The notes: a model not told the origin generated them from the sequence alone. A DNA stretch of 64,000 nt from Rhizobium leguminosarum bv. trifolii WSM2297 (GCF_000271845.1 NZ_JH719393.1:1828442-1892441); one strand, 5' to 3'; counted from the first letter of the stretch, positions 32,900-42,292 are shown. Numbers and translations: made by a program.

Positions 32900-34180
32900 A
32901 TGATGGCTATTTTGCTCGGATCAATCGCCGACGACTATACGGGCGCCTCAGACCTCGCCAACACGCTGACGAAGAACGGTCTGCGCACGGTGCAGACGGT
33001 CGGCATCCCCAACCCGGGGCTCACGCTGCCGGATGTCGACGCCGTGGTCGTTTCCCTGAAGATCCGCTCCGTCCCGGCTTCGGAGGCCGTCACGGCCGCC
33101 ACCAGCGCCGAGCGATGGCTGCGCCAGAGCGGCGCGGGCCATGTGCTCTACAAGATCTGCTCGACCTTCGATTCCACCGATGCCGGCAATATCGGACCGG
33201 TCACCGAGGCATTGCGCGATGCCGCCGGCGGCGGCGTCGTGCTAGTAACGCCAGCCTTCCCGGAAACGGGTCGGACCGTCTATCTCGGTCACCTCTTTGT
33301 CGGCGGACAGCCGTTGAACGAAAGCCCGCTCAAGGACCACCCCCTCAATCCGATGCACGACGCCAATCTGGTGCGGGTTCTCGCCAGGCAATCGAATGGC
33401 GCTATAGGGCTGATCGATCTCACGGCCATCGCCGCCGGACCCGCCACCGTCAAGGCGAGGCTCGAGGCACTGCGGGCGGCAGGCATCACCGCTGCCATCG
33501 CCGACGCGATTTTCGAGCGGGATCTTGAAACGCTCGGCGCGGTCGCACTCGAAACTCCGGTGTCCACCGGCGCCTCCGGGCTCGGCCTCGGCCTTGCCCG
33601 CGCGCTCGTCCACTCCGGTCGGGTATCGTCCGACGGAGCTGCGCCGGCGGTTATCCGGCCGGTGGGCGGGTTTTCCGCGGTCATCGCCGGCAGTTGTTCC
33701 GCAGCAACGCTACGCCAGCTCGACGCCGCCGAGCGTTCGATGTCCGTCCTGCGTCTCGACCCAGAAAAACTGCTTGCCGGTCCGGACGAGATCGCCGCGG
33801 CGATTTCCTGGGCGGGAGACCGCATCGCCGCCGGCCCAGTCGTGGTCGCCGCCAGCGCCGCGCCCGAAACCGTGGCCCGTCTGCAATCCCTTTATGGACG
33901 GGAGGCAGCCGGCCATGCGATCGAGACCGCAACGTCGATCATCGCCGCCGAACTGGTGGAAAAAGGCGTGCGGCGGCTCGTGGTCGCAGGCGGAGAAACC
34001 TCGGGGGCGGCGGTCGACAAGCTTGCCATTCCGGCATTTCTGATCGGACCGGAGATTGCGCCCGGCGTGCCGGTCCTGCGCACAGTCGGCAATGCCCAGG
34101 GCGACATGCTTCTGGCGTTGAAGTCAGGAAACTTCGGAGGCGAGGATTTCTTTGCGGCAGCGCTGGCGATGATGAACTGA
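32900..34180 (+). CDS. otnK: 3-oxo-tetronate kinase (DUF1537 family)
   Basis: A 426-residue DUF1537 kinase. The N-terminal domain has the signature IADDYTGASDLANTL and KICSTFDSTDAGNIGPV (substrate site); the C-terminal domain (~250-426) has VIAGSCSAATLRQL and LVVAGGETSGAAVDKL, which bind ATP. OtnK phosphorylates 3-oxo-tetronate at C4. The family's role was established for four-carbon acid sugar catabolism together with LtnD/OtnI/OtnC-type partners, and all four are present here. It begins directly after the otnI stop and is the last plus-strand gene of the cluster. Confidence 0.9.
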   Translation: MMAILLGSIADDYTGASDLANTLTKNGLRTVQTVGIPNPGLTLPDVDAVVVSLKIRSVPASEAVTAATSAERWLRQSGAGHVLYKICSTFDSTDAGNIGPVTEALRDAAGGGVVLVTPAFPETGRTVYLGHLFVGGQPLNESPLKDHPLNPMHDANLVRVLARQSNGAIGLIDLTAIAAGPATVKARLEALRAAGITAAIADAIFERDLETLGAVALETPVSTGASGLGLGLARALVHSGRVSSDGAAPAVIRPVGGFSAVIAGSCSAATLRQLDAAERSMSVLRLDPEKLLAGPDEIAAAISWAGDRIAAGPVVVAASAAPETVARLQSLYGREAAGHAIETATSIIAAELVEKGVRRLVVAGGETSGAAVDKLAIPAFLIGPEIAPGVPVLRTVGNAQGDMLLALKSGNFGGEDFFAAALAMMN

Positions 34181-34824
34181 CGTGTTCAGCATCGCCAGGT
34201 GCCGGCTTGGGTACCGATGGTCGGGAAGCCTCTCGGCCATTCTGAAATATCCAAGGATAGCCTGAAGCCGATCAGTTCATCTCGATCGACTATCGCCGCT
34301 CATCGGCGATTGGCGCGGGCCGCTCGCCGTGCCGCTTCCGCGTCCCCTTCAACCGGCGTCAGAAGCCGCCGCGCCGCAAGCAGCCTCCGAAACCCCGAAA
34401 CTTTACGAAAACGGCGTCGGGGCCGGTGCGCGGCATATTCGATTGGGCCTGCAATTACCGCGTTATCCCCTCGCATCCCCGGCGTTCATGGGAGCCCTGT
34501 CGCCCGCCGCACCGAAACGGCGAGCGTCGTTCGGGAAGGCGCTTCACGCCGACAGAGGCTCCGGCGGACCAGGATGCGAGCGGGCGAAGCAAGCCCCGAG
34601 AATATCGCGAAACGGCCAGATTCAGTATTTTGTGCCGCCATATCGCGCCTTTCAGGAGAATCCGGCGCAAGGCCGGTGACACACTACAATCAGTGAACGG
34701 CTCGTGTCCCGGCAGATGCGGGGCCTTCCACACAAGAGCGGGGCAAAAGATCCCGCCATAGGGAACAGAATATTCTTCTTTGAGAAACCGCGCTCCCGCC
34801 AGAGCCGAACACTGGGGAATTCAC
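34181..34824. other. 644-base intergenic region
   Basis: Open frames on both strands here have arginine- and serine-rich, low-information translations and no ribosome sites, so I call no gene. A hairpin ATCGCCG (34292-34298), 5-base loop, CGGCGAT (34304-34310) stands about 110 bases after otnK; it lacks a T-run, so termination is possible but not shown. The 3' end carries GGGGA, the ribosome site of the gene at 34825. Confidence 0.4.
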
Positions 34825-35538
34825 GTGAGCAAGAGCCTTCCGGAATTCAAATACATGACATTCGACGTCGTCGGTACGCTCATAGACTTCGAGGGCGGCC
34901 TGAAGGCCTGTTTTGCCGAGATCGCGGCCGAGACGGGACGCACGGTTGACGGCGAGCAGGCGCTCAGCCTCTACCGCGCAGCCCGCTACTCCGAGGATGC
35001 CGATCTTTTTCCCGACGACCTCGTGCGCGTCTACCTGGCGATCGCGCCGGAACTCGGCCTGCCCGCCGATCAAAAATATGGCGAACGGCTGCGGGACTCG
35101 GCGAAGAGCTGGAAGGGCTTTTCGGACAGCGCCGCAGCGTTGGCCAAACTTGCGAAGGATTACCGCCTCGTTGCGATGACCAATGCCCGCCGCTGGGCAT
35201 TCGATTTGTTCGAGAAGGAACTCGGCAATCCCTTTTATGCCGCCTTCACGGCCGACGATACAGGCACTGAAAAACCCGATCCCGCATTCTTCGAGAAGGT
35301 CTTCGCCTACATTGCCGCAGAAGGTCATTCGAAGGACGACATCCTGCATGTCGCCCAGAGCCAGTACCACGATATCGGAATTTCCAGGCAACTGGGGCTC
35401 GCCAATTGCTGGATCGAGCGGCGCCATGCCCAAAAGGGTTACGGCGGCACGATCGAGCCGGCCGAGTTCACCGAACCCGATTACCATTTTACGTCCATGG
35501 CTGGCCTCGCCGATGCGGTGGCCGCCGCCCGCGCCTGA
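34825..35538 (+). CDS. HAD-superfamily hydrolase (haloacid dehalogenase type II-like)
   Basis: A 237-residue hydrolase. The nucleophile Asp14 lies in MTFDVVGTLID; motif II is LVAMTNARRW, the lysine of motif III is in DTGTEKPDPAFFEK, and the acidic motif IV is HVAQSQYHDIGIS. This is the cap-type of 2-haloacid dehalogenases and related phosphatases. I use the GTG at 34825, since GGGGA precedes it and the N-terminus then begins shortly before the fold; an open extension from 34780 has no ribosome site. It precedes the ABC importer by about 60 bases on the same strand, so it may act on the imported compound. Confidence 0.85.
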   Translation: MSKSLPEFKYMTFDVVGTLIDFEGGLKACFAEIAAETGRTVDGEQALSLYRAARYSEDADLFPDDLVRVYLAIAPELGLPADQKYGERLRDSAKSWKGFSDSAAALAKLAKDYRLVAMTNARRWAFDLFEKELGNPFYAAFTADDTGTEKPDPAFFEKVFAYIAAEGHSKDDILHVAQSQYHDIGISRQLGLANCWIERRHAQKGYGGTIEPAEFTEPDYHFTSMAGLADAVAAARA

Positions 35539-35600
35539 CTTAACCGGATCGGGCCCCGCCCGCAGCAGGGCAGCCCGCCACACAAGAAAAGGGGAATGAG

Positions 35601-37211
35601 ATGAACGACAAGATCACCAACTGGACCAGGTCCGACGACACCATGATCGAGACGGCCATCCGTCGCGGCGCGACCCGCCGCGAGTTGCTGCATATGATGC
35701 TGGCGGGCGGCGTCGCCATGTCCGCCGGCGGGTTCGTTCTTGGCCGCGCCGGAAAGGCGCTTGCCGCCTCACCCGTTGCGGGCGGCGCGCTCAAGGCAGC
35801 CGGCTGGTCGTCCTCCACGGCAGATACGCTCGACCCCGCCAAGGCGTCGCTCTCCACCGACTACGTCCGGTGCTGCTCCTTCTATAACCGTCTTACCATC
35901 CTCGACCAGAGCGGCAAGCCGCAGATGGAGCTTGCCGATGCGATCGAGTCCAAGGATGCGAAAACCTGGACGGTGAAGCTGAAAAGCGGCGTCACCTTCC
36001 ACGACGGCAAGCCGCTGACCGCCGACGACGTGGTGTTCTCTCTGAAGCGCCATCTCGACCCCGCCGTCGGCTCGAAGGTCGCCAAGATCGCCGCCCAGAT
36101 GACCGGCTTCAAGGCGGTCGACAAACAGACCGTCGAGATCACCCTCGCCGATGCAAACGCGGACTTGCCGACCATCCTGGCTCTGCACCACTTCATGATC
36201 GTTGCCGACGGCACGACCGACTTTTCAAAGGCGAATGGCACCGGCGCTTTCGTCAAGGAGGTCTTCGAGCCCGGCGTACGCTCGGTCGGGATCAAGAACA
36301 AGAACTACTGGAAATCCGGCCCGAACGTCGATTCTTTCGAGTATTTCGCCATCAGCGACGACAATGCCCGCGTCAACGCGCTGCTTTCGGGCGATATCCA
36401 TCTTGCCGCCACGATCAATCCGCGTTCCATGCGCCTTGTCGAGACACAAGGCGACGCGTTCACATTGTCGAAGTCGACCTCCGGCAGCTATACAAACCTC
36501 AACATGCGGCTGGATATGGCGCCCGGCAACAAGCGGGACTTTATCGAGGGCATGAAATATCTCGTCAATCGCGAACAGATCGTCAAGTCGGCGCTGCGCG
36601 GTCTCGGCGAGGTCGGCAACGACCAACCCATTTCACCGGCGAACTTCTATCATGACGCCGGCCTGAAAGCGCGGGAATTCGATCCCGATAAGGCGAAGTT
36701 CCACTTCGATAAGGCGGGCGTCCTCGGCCAATCCATTCCGATCATCGCTTCCGATGCGGCGAACTCGTCGATCGACATGGCCATGATCATCCAGGCTGCC
36801 GGCGCTGAAATCGGCATGAAGCTCGATGTTCAGCGCGTGCCGTCCGATGGATACTGGGACAACTACTGGCTCAAGGCGCCGATTCACTTTGGCAATATCA
36901 ACCCACGGCCAACCCCTGATATCCTGTTTTCCCTGCTCTACGCCTCGGATGCCCCGTGGAACGAAAGCCACTACAAGTCGGAGAAGTTCGACAAGATGCT
37001 GATCGAGGCTCGCGGTTCGCTCGACCAGGAGAAGCGTAAGGCGATGTACAACGAGATGCAGGCTATGGTCGCCCAGGAAGCCGGCACCATCATTCCAGCC
37101 TATATATCGAATGTCGATGCCACCACGGCAAAGCTCAAGGGTTTGCAACCCAGCCCGCTTGGCGGCCAGATGGGATACGCCTTTGCCGAATATGTCTGGC
37201 TCGAAGCCTGA
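35601..37211 (+). CDS. ABC transporter substrate-binding protein, family 5 (dipeptide/opine type)
   Basis: A 536-residue periplasmic binding protein. The N-terminus has a twin-arginine signal (ATRRELLHMMLAGG, hydrophobic stretch, probable cut after GKALA near 55), so export may use the Tat pathway. The family 5 pattern follows: LDPAKASLSTDYVRCCSFYNRL, KLKSGVTFHDGKPLTADDVVFSLKRHLDP, GTGAFVKEVFEPG, MKYLVNREQIVKSAL. Substrates include peptides, opines, nickel or amines; none is fixed. Two permease genes and a double ATPase follow. A long GC hairpin starts seven bases after the stop. Confidence 0.93.
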   Translation: MNDKITNWTRSDDTMIETAIRRGATRRELLHMMLAGGVAMSAGGFVLGRAGKALAASPVAGGALKAAGWSSSTADTLDPAKASLSTDYVRCCSFYNRLTILDQSGKPQMELADAIESKDAKTWTVKLKSGVTFHDGKPLTADDVVFSLKRHLDPAVGSKVAKIAAQMTGFKAVDKQTVEITLADANADLPTILALHHFMIVADGTTDFSKANGTGAFVKEVFEPGVRSVGIKNKNYWKSGPNVDSFEYFAISDDNARVNALLSGDIHLAATINPRSMRLVETQGDAFTLSKSTSGSYTNLNMRLDMAPGNKRDFIEGMKYLVNREQIVKSALRGLGEVGNDQPISPANFYHDAGLKAREFDPDKAKFHFDKAGVLGQSIPIIASDAANSSIDMAMIIQAAGAEIGMKLDVQRVPSDGYWDNYWLKAPIHFGNINPRPTPDILFSLLYASDAPWNESHYKSEKFDKMLIEARGSLDQEKRKAMYNEMQAMVAQEAGTIIPAYISNVDATTAKLKGLQPSPLGGQMGYAFAEYVWLEA

Positions 37212-37217
37212 TAAAGC

Positions 37218-37248
37218 CCGGGGGCCGCGGCCGCAGCCGCGCCCCCGG
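37218..37248 (+). promoter_or_regulatory. Very stable hairpin after the binding-protein gene
   Basis: CCGGGGGC (37218-37225) pairs with GCCCCCGG (37241-37248), and inside it GCGGC (37227-37231) pairs with GCCGC (37236-37240) around a 4-base loop, with one bulged C. No T-run. Likely a 3' mRNA stabiliser or partial block within the operon. Confidence 0.65.
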
Positions 37249-37301
37249 TTCCTCCATTTGTGTTGGTAAAACTCAATTCGAACGCCAAAAGGGAGCCGCG
37301 C

Positions 37302-38252
37302 GTGAACAACCAGGTCCTATCCCTTGTGCTGAGCAGATTGCTCATCGCCCTGATCACCCTGGTGATCGTCTCCTTCGCCGTGTTCTTCGCGACAACGCTT
37401 TTGCCGGGAGACACGGCGACGATCCTGCTTGGCCAGGCGGCGACGCCAGAAGCCGTCGAAGGTCTCCGCAAGGCCATGCATCTCGACGAGCCGGCGTTGT
37501 TTCGTTTCCTGCGCTGGTCTGTCGGACTGCTGCAGGGCGACCTTGGCACGTCCTATGCCAACCAGATGCCGATCGTCGACCTCATTGCCGGCCGCTTCGT
37601 CAACACGCTGAAACTCGCCGGCGTCACCGCGCTGTTCTCCGTGCCGATTGCACTGACGCTCGGGATCACCGCGGCGATGCTGCGCGGCACGCTCTACGAC
37701 CGGATCGTCACGGTGATCACCATCGGCGTCATCTCTGTGCCGGAGTTCATGGTCGCAACCTCGGCTGCGCTGATCTTCGCGGTCTATCTGAAATGGCTGC
37801 CGGCGCTGTCTTTCGCCAACGAGGTCCACAGTCTCAGCGATTTGCTCCGCGTCTATGCGATGCCGGTCATCACCCTCACCTTCGTCGTCTCGGCTCAGAT
37901 GATCCGCATGACGCGCGCGGCTGTTATCGAGACGCTGAACACGCCCTATGTCGAAATGGCCTTGCTCAAGGGAGCCTCCCGGCCGCGCATCGTCTTTCGC
38001 CATGCGCTGCCCAATGCGCTCGGCCCGATCGTCAATGCCGTTGCACTTTCACTGTCCTACCTGCTTGGAGGGGTCATCATCGTCGAGACCATCTTCAACT
38101 ATCCTGGTATCGCCAAGCTGATGCTGGATGCCGTCGCCACGCGCGACCTGCCGCTGATCCAGAGCTGCGCGATGATCTTCTGCCTAGGCTATCTGCTGCT
38201 GATCACCATCGCCGACATTATCGCCATCCTTTCCAATCCGAGGCTCCGATGA
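37302..38252 (+). CDS. ABC transporter permease (DppB/OppB type)
   Basis: A 316-residue membrane protein. The first helix begins at LVLSRLLIALITLVIVSFAVFF; the long N-terminal periplasmic region (LLPGDTATILLGQAATPEAVEGLRKAMHLDEP) is typical of DppB-type subunits, and the EAA-type loop is NTPYVEMALLKGASRPRIVFRHALPNALGP. The GTG at 37302 has GGGAG six bases before it; another GTG at 37260 in frame would begin before that site. It overlaps the next permease by four bases. With the upstream binding protein it makes a dipeptide-class importer. Confidence 0.92.
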   Translation: MNNQVLSLVLSRLLIALITLVIVSFAVFFATTLLPGDTATILLGQAATPEAVEGLRKAMHLDEPALFRFLRWSVGLLQGDLGTSYANQMPIVDLIAGRFVNTLKLAGVTALFSVPIALTLGITAAMLRGTLYDRIVTVITIGVISVPEFMVATSAALIFAVYLKWLPALSFANEVHSLSDLLRVYAMPVITLTFVVSAQMIRMTRAAVIETLNTPYVEMALLKGASRPRIVFRHALPNALGPIVNAVALSLSYLLGGVIIVETIFNYPGIAKLMLDAVATRDLPLIQSCAMIFCLGYLLLITIADIIAILSNPRLR

Positions 38253-39115
38253 CCATGACCAGTTCCGTAACCACGTCCGGCCGTCCGTCCGGAACACGGT
38301 TTGGCTATCGCTTCAACATCGTCGGAGCGATCGGCCTTATCGTCATCCTTTCGTGGGCGCTCATCGCGATCATCGCGCCACTGATCATCCCCTACCCTGT
38401 CGGCGAGATCGTCGATCTCGACTATTTCGGCCCGATGAGCCGGGAACTGTGGTTCGGCTCCGATTATCTCGGCCGCGACATGCTCTCGCGGATTCTGATG
38501 GGCGCGCGGTACACGGTCGGCATCTCGCTGGCGGCGGTGACGATCGCCTGCTTCAGCGGCGTCGTGCTCGGCATGATCGCAGCGGTCGCCGGCGGCTGGC
38601 TGGACACGATCCTCAGCCGCTTCCTCGACGCCCTCAATTCCATCCCGAGCAAGCTGTTCGGCCTGGTGATTGTCGCCGCAGTCGGCTCTTCGGTCCCGGT
38701 TCTGGTCTTGACGCTGTCGGTGATCTACATCCCCGGCGCCTACCGCTTCGCTCGGGCGCTCGCCGTCAACATCAATGCGATGGATTTCATCACGGTCGCG
38801 CGCATCCGCGGCGAAAATACCCTCTATCTCATCCGCTCGGAAATCCTGCCCAACATCGTCGGGCCGGTGCTCGCGGACCTTGGAATCCGCTTTGTCTTCA
38901 TCGTTCTGCTCCTTTCCGGGCTTTCCTTCCTCGGCCTCGGCGTTCAGCCGCCCTATGCCGACTGGGGTGCGCTGGTGCGCGAGAATATCGGCGGGCTGCC
39001 GTTCGGCGCACCGGCGGTGATGTTTCCCTCGCTTGCCATCGCCAGCCTTACGATCAGCGTCAATCTGCTGATAGACAACCTGCCGCAGAAAATCCGCGAC
39101 CGGAGCGTGTCATGA
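38249..39115 (+). CDS. ABC transporter permease (DppC/OppC type)
   Basis: A 288-residue membrane protein. After a short cytoplasmic lead, a first helix (about 22-45) is followed by the DppC hallmark LWFGSDYLGRDMLSRILMGARYTVGIS; the coupling loop is INAMDFITVARIRGENTLYLIRSEILPN, and SFLGLGVQPPYADWGALVREN is near the C-terminus. The ATG at 38249 overlaps the previous gene by four bases; longer open frames upstream are a different reading of that gene. It also overlaps the ATPase gene by four bases (ATGA), so the three are coupled. Confidence 0.94.
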   Translation: MTMTSSVTTSGRPSGTRFGYRFNIVGAIGLIVILSWALIAIIAPLIIPYPVGEIVDLDYFGPMSRELWFGSDYLGRDMLSRILMGARYTVGISLAAVTIACFSGVVLGMIAAVAGGWLDTILSRFLDALNSIPSKLFGLVIVAAVGSSVPVLVLTLSVIYIPGAYRFARALAVNINAMDFITVARIRGENTLYLIRSEILPNIVGPVLADLGIRFVFIVLLLSGLSFLGLGVQPPYADWGALVRENIGGLPFGAPAVMFPSLAIASLTISVNLLIDNLPQKIRDRSVS

Positions 39116-40767
39116 GCAATTTCATTGAAATCCGTGACCTGAAGGTCGAGGCCACCACCGATTCCGGCCGGCGCGTCGAGATCATCAAGGGTGTCAGCCT
39201 CGACATTGCCGAGGGCGAGATCGTCGCGCTGATCGGCGAGAGCGGCTCCGGCAAGACAACCATTGCCCTGACCCTGATGGGCCATACCCGTCCGGGCTGC
39301 CGCATCTCCGGCGGCAGTGTTTCGGTCGGCGGCAAGGATATGGTCACGCTCAGCGAGAAGCAGCGCGCCAAGGTGCGCGGCACCGAAGTCGCCTATGTCC
39401 CGCAATCTGCTGCCGCCGCCTTCAACCCGGCCAAAACGATCATGGATCAGGTGATCGAAGTCACCCGTATTCATCAGCTGATGTCGCCAGAGGATGCGCG
39501 TGCCCGGGCAGTGGAGCTCTTCCGGGCGCTGTCCCTGCCGGAGCCCGAGACGATCGGCAGCCGTTATCCGCACCAGGTTTCCGGAGGCCAGCTGCAGCGC
39601 CTGGCGGCGGCCATGGCGCTGATCGGCGACCCGACCCTCGTCATCTTCGACGAGCCGACGACGGCGCTCGACGTGACGACCCAGATCGAAGTGCTGCGCG
39701 CGTTCAAGTCGGTCATGAAGAAGGGCGGCATAGCGGGCGTCTATGTCTCGCACGACCTTGCTGTCGTCGCGCAGATCGCTGACCGCATTGTCGTGCTGAA
39801 AGGCGGGGAAACCCAGGAAACCGGGACCACCAATGAAATCCTCAACAACGCCAAGCATCCCTATACCAGAGAGCTTCTTGCAGCCTTTGAGCCGAAATCA
39901 CGCGGCATAGCAGGCGCTATAGAAAACGCGACGGCCCCTCTCCTGAAGATCGAAGATCTCGTCGCGGGCTATGGACAGCGCCAGGCCGACGGCCTCCCCC
40001 TCGTCCGGGCGGTCGAACACGTGAGCCTGAAGGTGGAAAAAGGGCGTAACCTCGGCATCATCGGCGAATCCGGGTGCGGCAAGTCAACGCTCGCCCGCAC
40101 CATCGCCGGCATCCTGCCGGCCGCAATCGGCAAAATCGTCTTCGACGGCACGGAACTCAGCCGCAGCGCTCGCGAGCGCTCGCGCGATCAGTTGCGCGAG
40201 ATGCAGATCGTCTTCCAATATGCCGATACCGCTCTCAACCCGGCAAAATCGGTTGAGGACATCCTTGCCAGGCCCCTGGTTTTTTACCACCGCATGGATC
40301 GTCAGGCGCGAAAAACCCGGATCGATCAGCTGCTCGACATGGTTCGCCTGCCCCGCAGCCTGCGCCATCGCCGGCCGGGAGAGCTCTCAGGCGGGCAGAA
40401 ACAGCGTGTCAACTTCGCCCGGGCGCTCGCCGCCGATCCGAAACTGATCCTCTGCGACGAGATTACCTCGGCTCTCGACACGGTGGTTGCCGCCGCGGTC
40501 ATCGACCTGCTCAAGGAGTTGCAGCGCGAACTCGGCCTCTCCTACATCTTCATCAGCCACGACCTCTCAGTCGTGGAGGCGATCTGCGACGAGATCGTCG
40601 TGATGTATGGAGGCCGCAAGGTCGAGGAAATCACCCCCTCGACGGTGAAGGCGCCGACGCATCCCTATTCGCAGTTGCTCTTCTCCTCGGTGCCGACGCT
40701 CGATCCGGCCTGGCTCGACGGTCTCCAGCAGGATCCTGAACTGGTGCGAGCCTATTGCCGGCAATGA
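39112..40767 (+). CDS. ABC transporter ATP-binding protein with two fused ATPase domains (DppD-DppF type)
   Basis: A 551-residue protein with two ATP-binding domains in one chain. First (1-260): GESGSGKTT, VSGGQLQRLAAAMAL, LVIFDEPTTALD, VYVSHDLAVVAQ. Second (~285-545): GESGCGKST, LSGGQKQRVNFARAL, LILCDEITSALD, IFISHDLSVVEAIC. In the second Walker B region DEIT replaces the usual DEPT, but the catalytic Glu is kept. Two separate genes are normal in the dipeptide family; a fused form is common in rhizobial plasmid systems. It powers the DppB/DppC-type pair. It stops 173 bases before the oxidase gene. Confidence 0.93.
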   Translation: MSNFIEIRDLKVEATTDSGRRVEIIKGVSLDIAEGEIVALIGESGSGKTTIALTLMGHTRPGCRISGGSVSVGGKDMVTLSEKQRAKVRGTEVAYVPQSAAAAFNPAKTIMDQVIEVTRIHQLMSPEDARARAVELFRALSLPEPETIGSRYPHQVSGGQLQRLAAAMALIGDPTLVIFDEPTTALDVTTQIEVLRAFKSVMKKGGIAGVYVSHDLAVVAQIADRIVVLKGGETQETGTTNEILNNAKHPYTRELLAAFEPKSRGIAGAIENATAPLLKIEDLVAGYGQRQADGLPLVRAVEHVSLKVEKGRNLGIIGESGCGKSTLARTIAGILPAAIGKIVFDGTELSRSARERSRDQLREMQIVFQYADTALNPAKSVEDILARPLVFYHRMDRQARKTRIDQLLDMVRLPRSLRHRRPGELSGGQKQRVNFARALAADPKLILCDEITSALDTVVAAAVIDLLKELQRELGLSYIFISHDLSVVEAICDEIVVMYGGRKVEEITPSTVKAPTHPYSQLLFSSVPTLDPAWLDGLQQDPELVRAYCRQ

Positions 40768-40804
40768 GGGTCGGCGTGGCGATCACTTTGTCCGGCAACG
40801 TTCC

Positions 40805-40855
40805 GCCTTGCGAGGCAGGGGGAAGCACGAATGGCTGCCGACCTCCTCGCAAGGC
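40805..40855. repeat. 11-base inverted repeat upstream of oxidase gene
   Basis: GCCTTGCGAGG (40805-40815) has its exact reverse complement CCTCGCAAGGC at 40845-40855, with a 29-base loop. It lies between the ATPase gene and the oxidase gene. A long stem-loop or a pair of operator half-sites are both possible. Confidence 0.5.
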
Positions 40856-40940
40856 ACAATCTTCTGCCGCCACCAGCTGATCTGCGGCAAAAGCGCCGCG
40901 CCAGGTCCGCTAGACTACCCCCTGAAACGGAGACCCTGAC

Positions 40941-42266
40941 ATGCCCGCACCGCTCGATCGCGTCGACACCACGCCAGAGCTGCCCACTGCCGCCGATGCG
41001 GTGGTGATCGGCGGCGGCATCGTCGGCGTTTTCGCAGCCTATTATCTGGCCCGGCGCGGATTGAAGGTGGCTCTTGTCGAGAAAGGCCTTATCGGCGCGG
41101 AACAATCGAGCCGCAACTGGGGCTGGTGCCGGCAGCAGAACCGCGACGCCCGCGAACTGCCGATGTCGACGAAGAGCCTCGATCTGTGGGAGCGCTTCGC
41201 CGCGGAGACCGGGGAGGATACCGGTTTTCGCCGCTGCGGCCTCTTCTATCTCAGCAATAGCGACGAAGAACTGGCCGGCTGGGCACGCTGGCGGGATTTC
41301 GCGCGTTCGGTCGGCGTCACGACGTATATGCTGAGCGGCGCAGAGGCCACCGAACGCGGGCGCGCCACCGGCGCCTCGTGGAAGGGCGGAGTGTTTTCGC
41401 CGACCGACGGCACCGCCGATCCGTCACGCGCCGCACCGGCCGTCGCGCGGGCGATCCTGAAGCTCGGCGGCACGGTGCATCAATCCTGCGCGGCCCGCGG
41501 CATCGACATCGAAGGCGGCAGGCTCGCCGGCGTCGTCACCGAGCACGGTACGATCAGGACAAAAATTGCCATCATGGCCGGCGGCGCCTGGGCCTCCTCC
41601 TTCTGCCGCCAGCTCGGCATTCGATTTCCGCAGGCATCGATCCGTTCGTCGATCCTTGCCGTTTCGCCCGGAGCAAGCGGCCTGCCGGACGCACTCCACA
41701 CATCTGCGGTCTCCGCTACACGTCGCAGCGATGGTGGCTATACGCTGGCAATCAGCGGTCGCGGCCGCGTCGATCCGACGCCGCAGCAGTTGCGCTTCGC
41801 CCGCCAGTTCCTGCCGATGTTTGCCCGGCGCTGGCGGAGCTTAGCGCCCGGCGGTCTGGAGGGATTTCGATCCGGCCATGAATCGCTGGCCCGCTGGCGT
41901 CTAGACCGGCCGACCCCAATGGAGCGCATGCGCATCCTCGACCCGACCGTCGATAAGGCCACCATTGCCCTAACCCATGCGAGGGCACTCGAGCTTCTGC
42001 CCGCCTTGAAGAAAACCAGCATCGCCGCGGCTTGGGCGGGCTATATCGACAGCACTCCGGACGGCGTGCCGGGGATTGGCGAGATCGCCACTCTCCCAGG
42101 TTTTATCCTTGCTGCGGGCTTCAGCGGCCACGGCTTCGGCATCGGACCGGGCGCCGGTCATTTGATTGCCGATATCGCCACAGGCGATGAGCCGATTGTC
42201 GATCCACGGCCCTATCACCCAGACCGCTTCGGCAAATCCGCCTGGGGCAAGGTGGCCGACTTTTGA
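40941..42266 (+). CDS. FAD-dependent amine/amino-acid oxidoreductase (DAO family), copy 1
   Basis: A 441-residue flavoprotein. The Rossmann motif AVVIGGGIVGVFAAYYLARRG is at 20-40. A distinctive SSRNWGWCRQQNRDARELP block follows at about 57-75, then GGAWASSFCRQLG, and the C-terminal FAD contact GYIDSTPDGVPGIGE and FSGHGFGIGPGAGHLIAD. DAO-family enzymes oxidise secondary or primary amines and D-amino acids, producing an aldehyde or keto acid. An aldehyde dehydrogenase gene follows 26 bases later, which suggests amine to aldehyde to acid. A paralogue of identical length lies at 44146. The substrate is unknown. Confidence 0.9.
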   Translation: MPAPLDRVDTTPELPTAADAVVIGGGIVGVFAAYYLARRGLKVALVEKGLIGAEQSSRNWGWCRQQNRDARELPMSTKSLDLWERFAAETGEDTGFRRCGLFYLSNSDEELAGWARWRDFARSVGVTTYMLSGAEATERGRATGASWKGGVFSPTDGTADPSRAAPAVARAILKLGGTVHQSCAARGIDIEGGRLAGVVTEHGTIRTKIAIMAGGAWASSFCRQLGIRFPQASIRSSILAVSPGASGLPDALHTSAVSATRRSDGGYTLAISGRGRVDPTPQQLRFARQFLPMFARRWRSLAPGGLEGFRSGHESLARWRLDRPTPMERMRILDPTVDKATIALTHARALELLPALKKTSIAAAWAGYIDSTPDGVPGIGEIATLPGFILAAGFSGHGFGIGPGAGHLIADIATGDEPIVDPRPYHPDRFGKSAWGKVADF

Positions 42267-42292
42267 TTTCGGCGCGGCCGGAGGAACATTTC

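Noticed and set aside
34181..34824. Open frames of 116-165 codons downstream of otnK
   Set aside because: Arg/Ser/Ala-rich translations, no ribosome site, no family resemblance; treated as non-coding.
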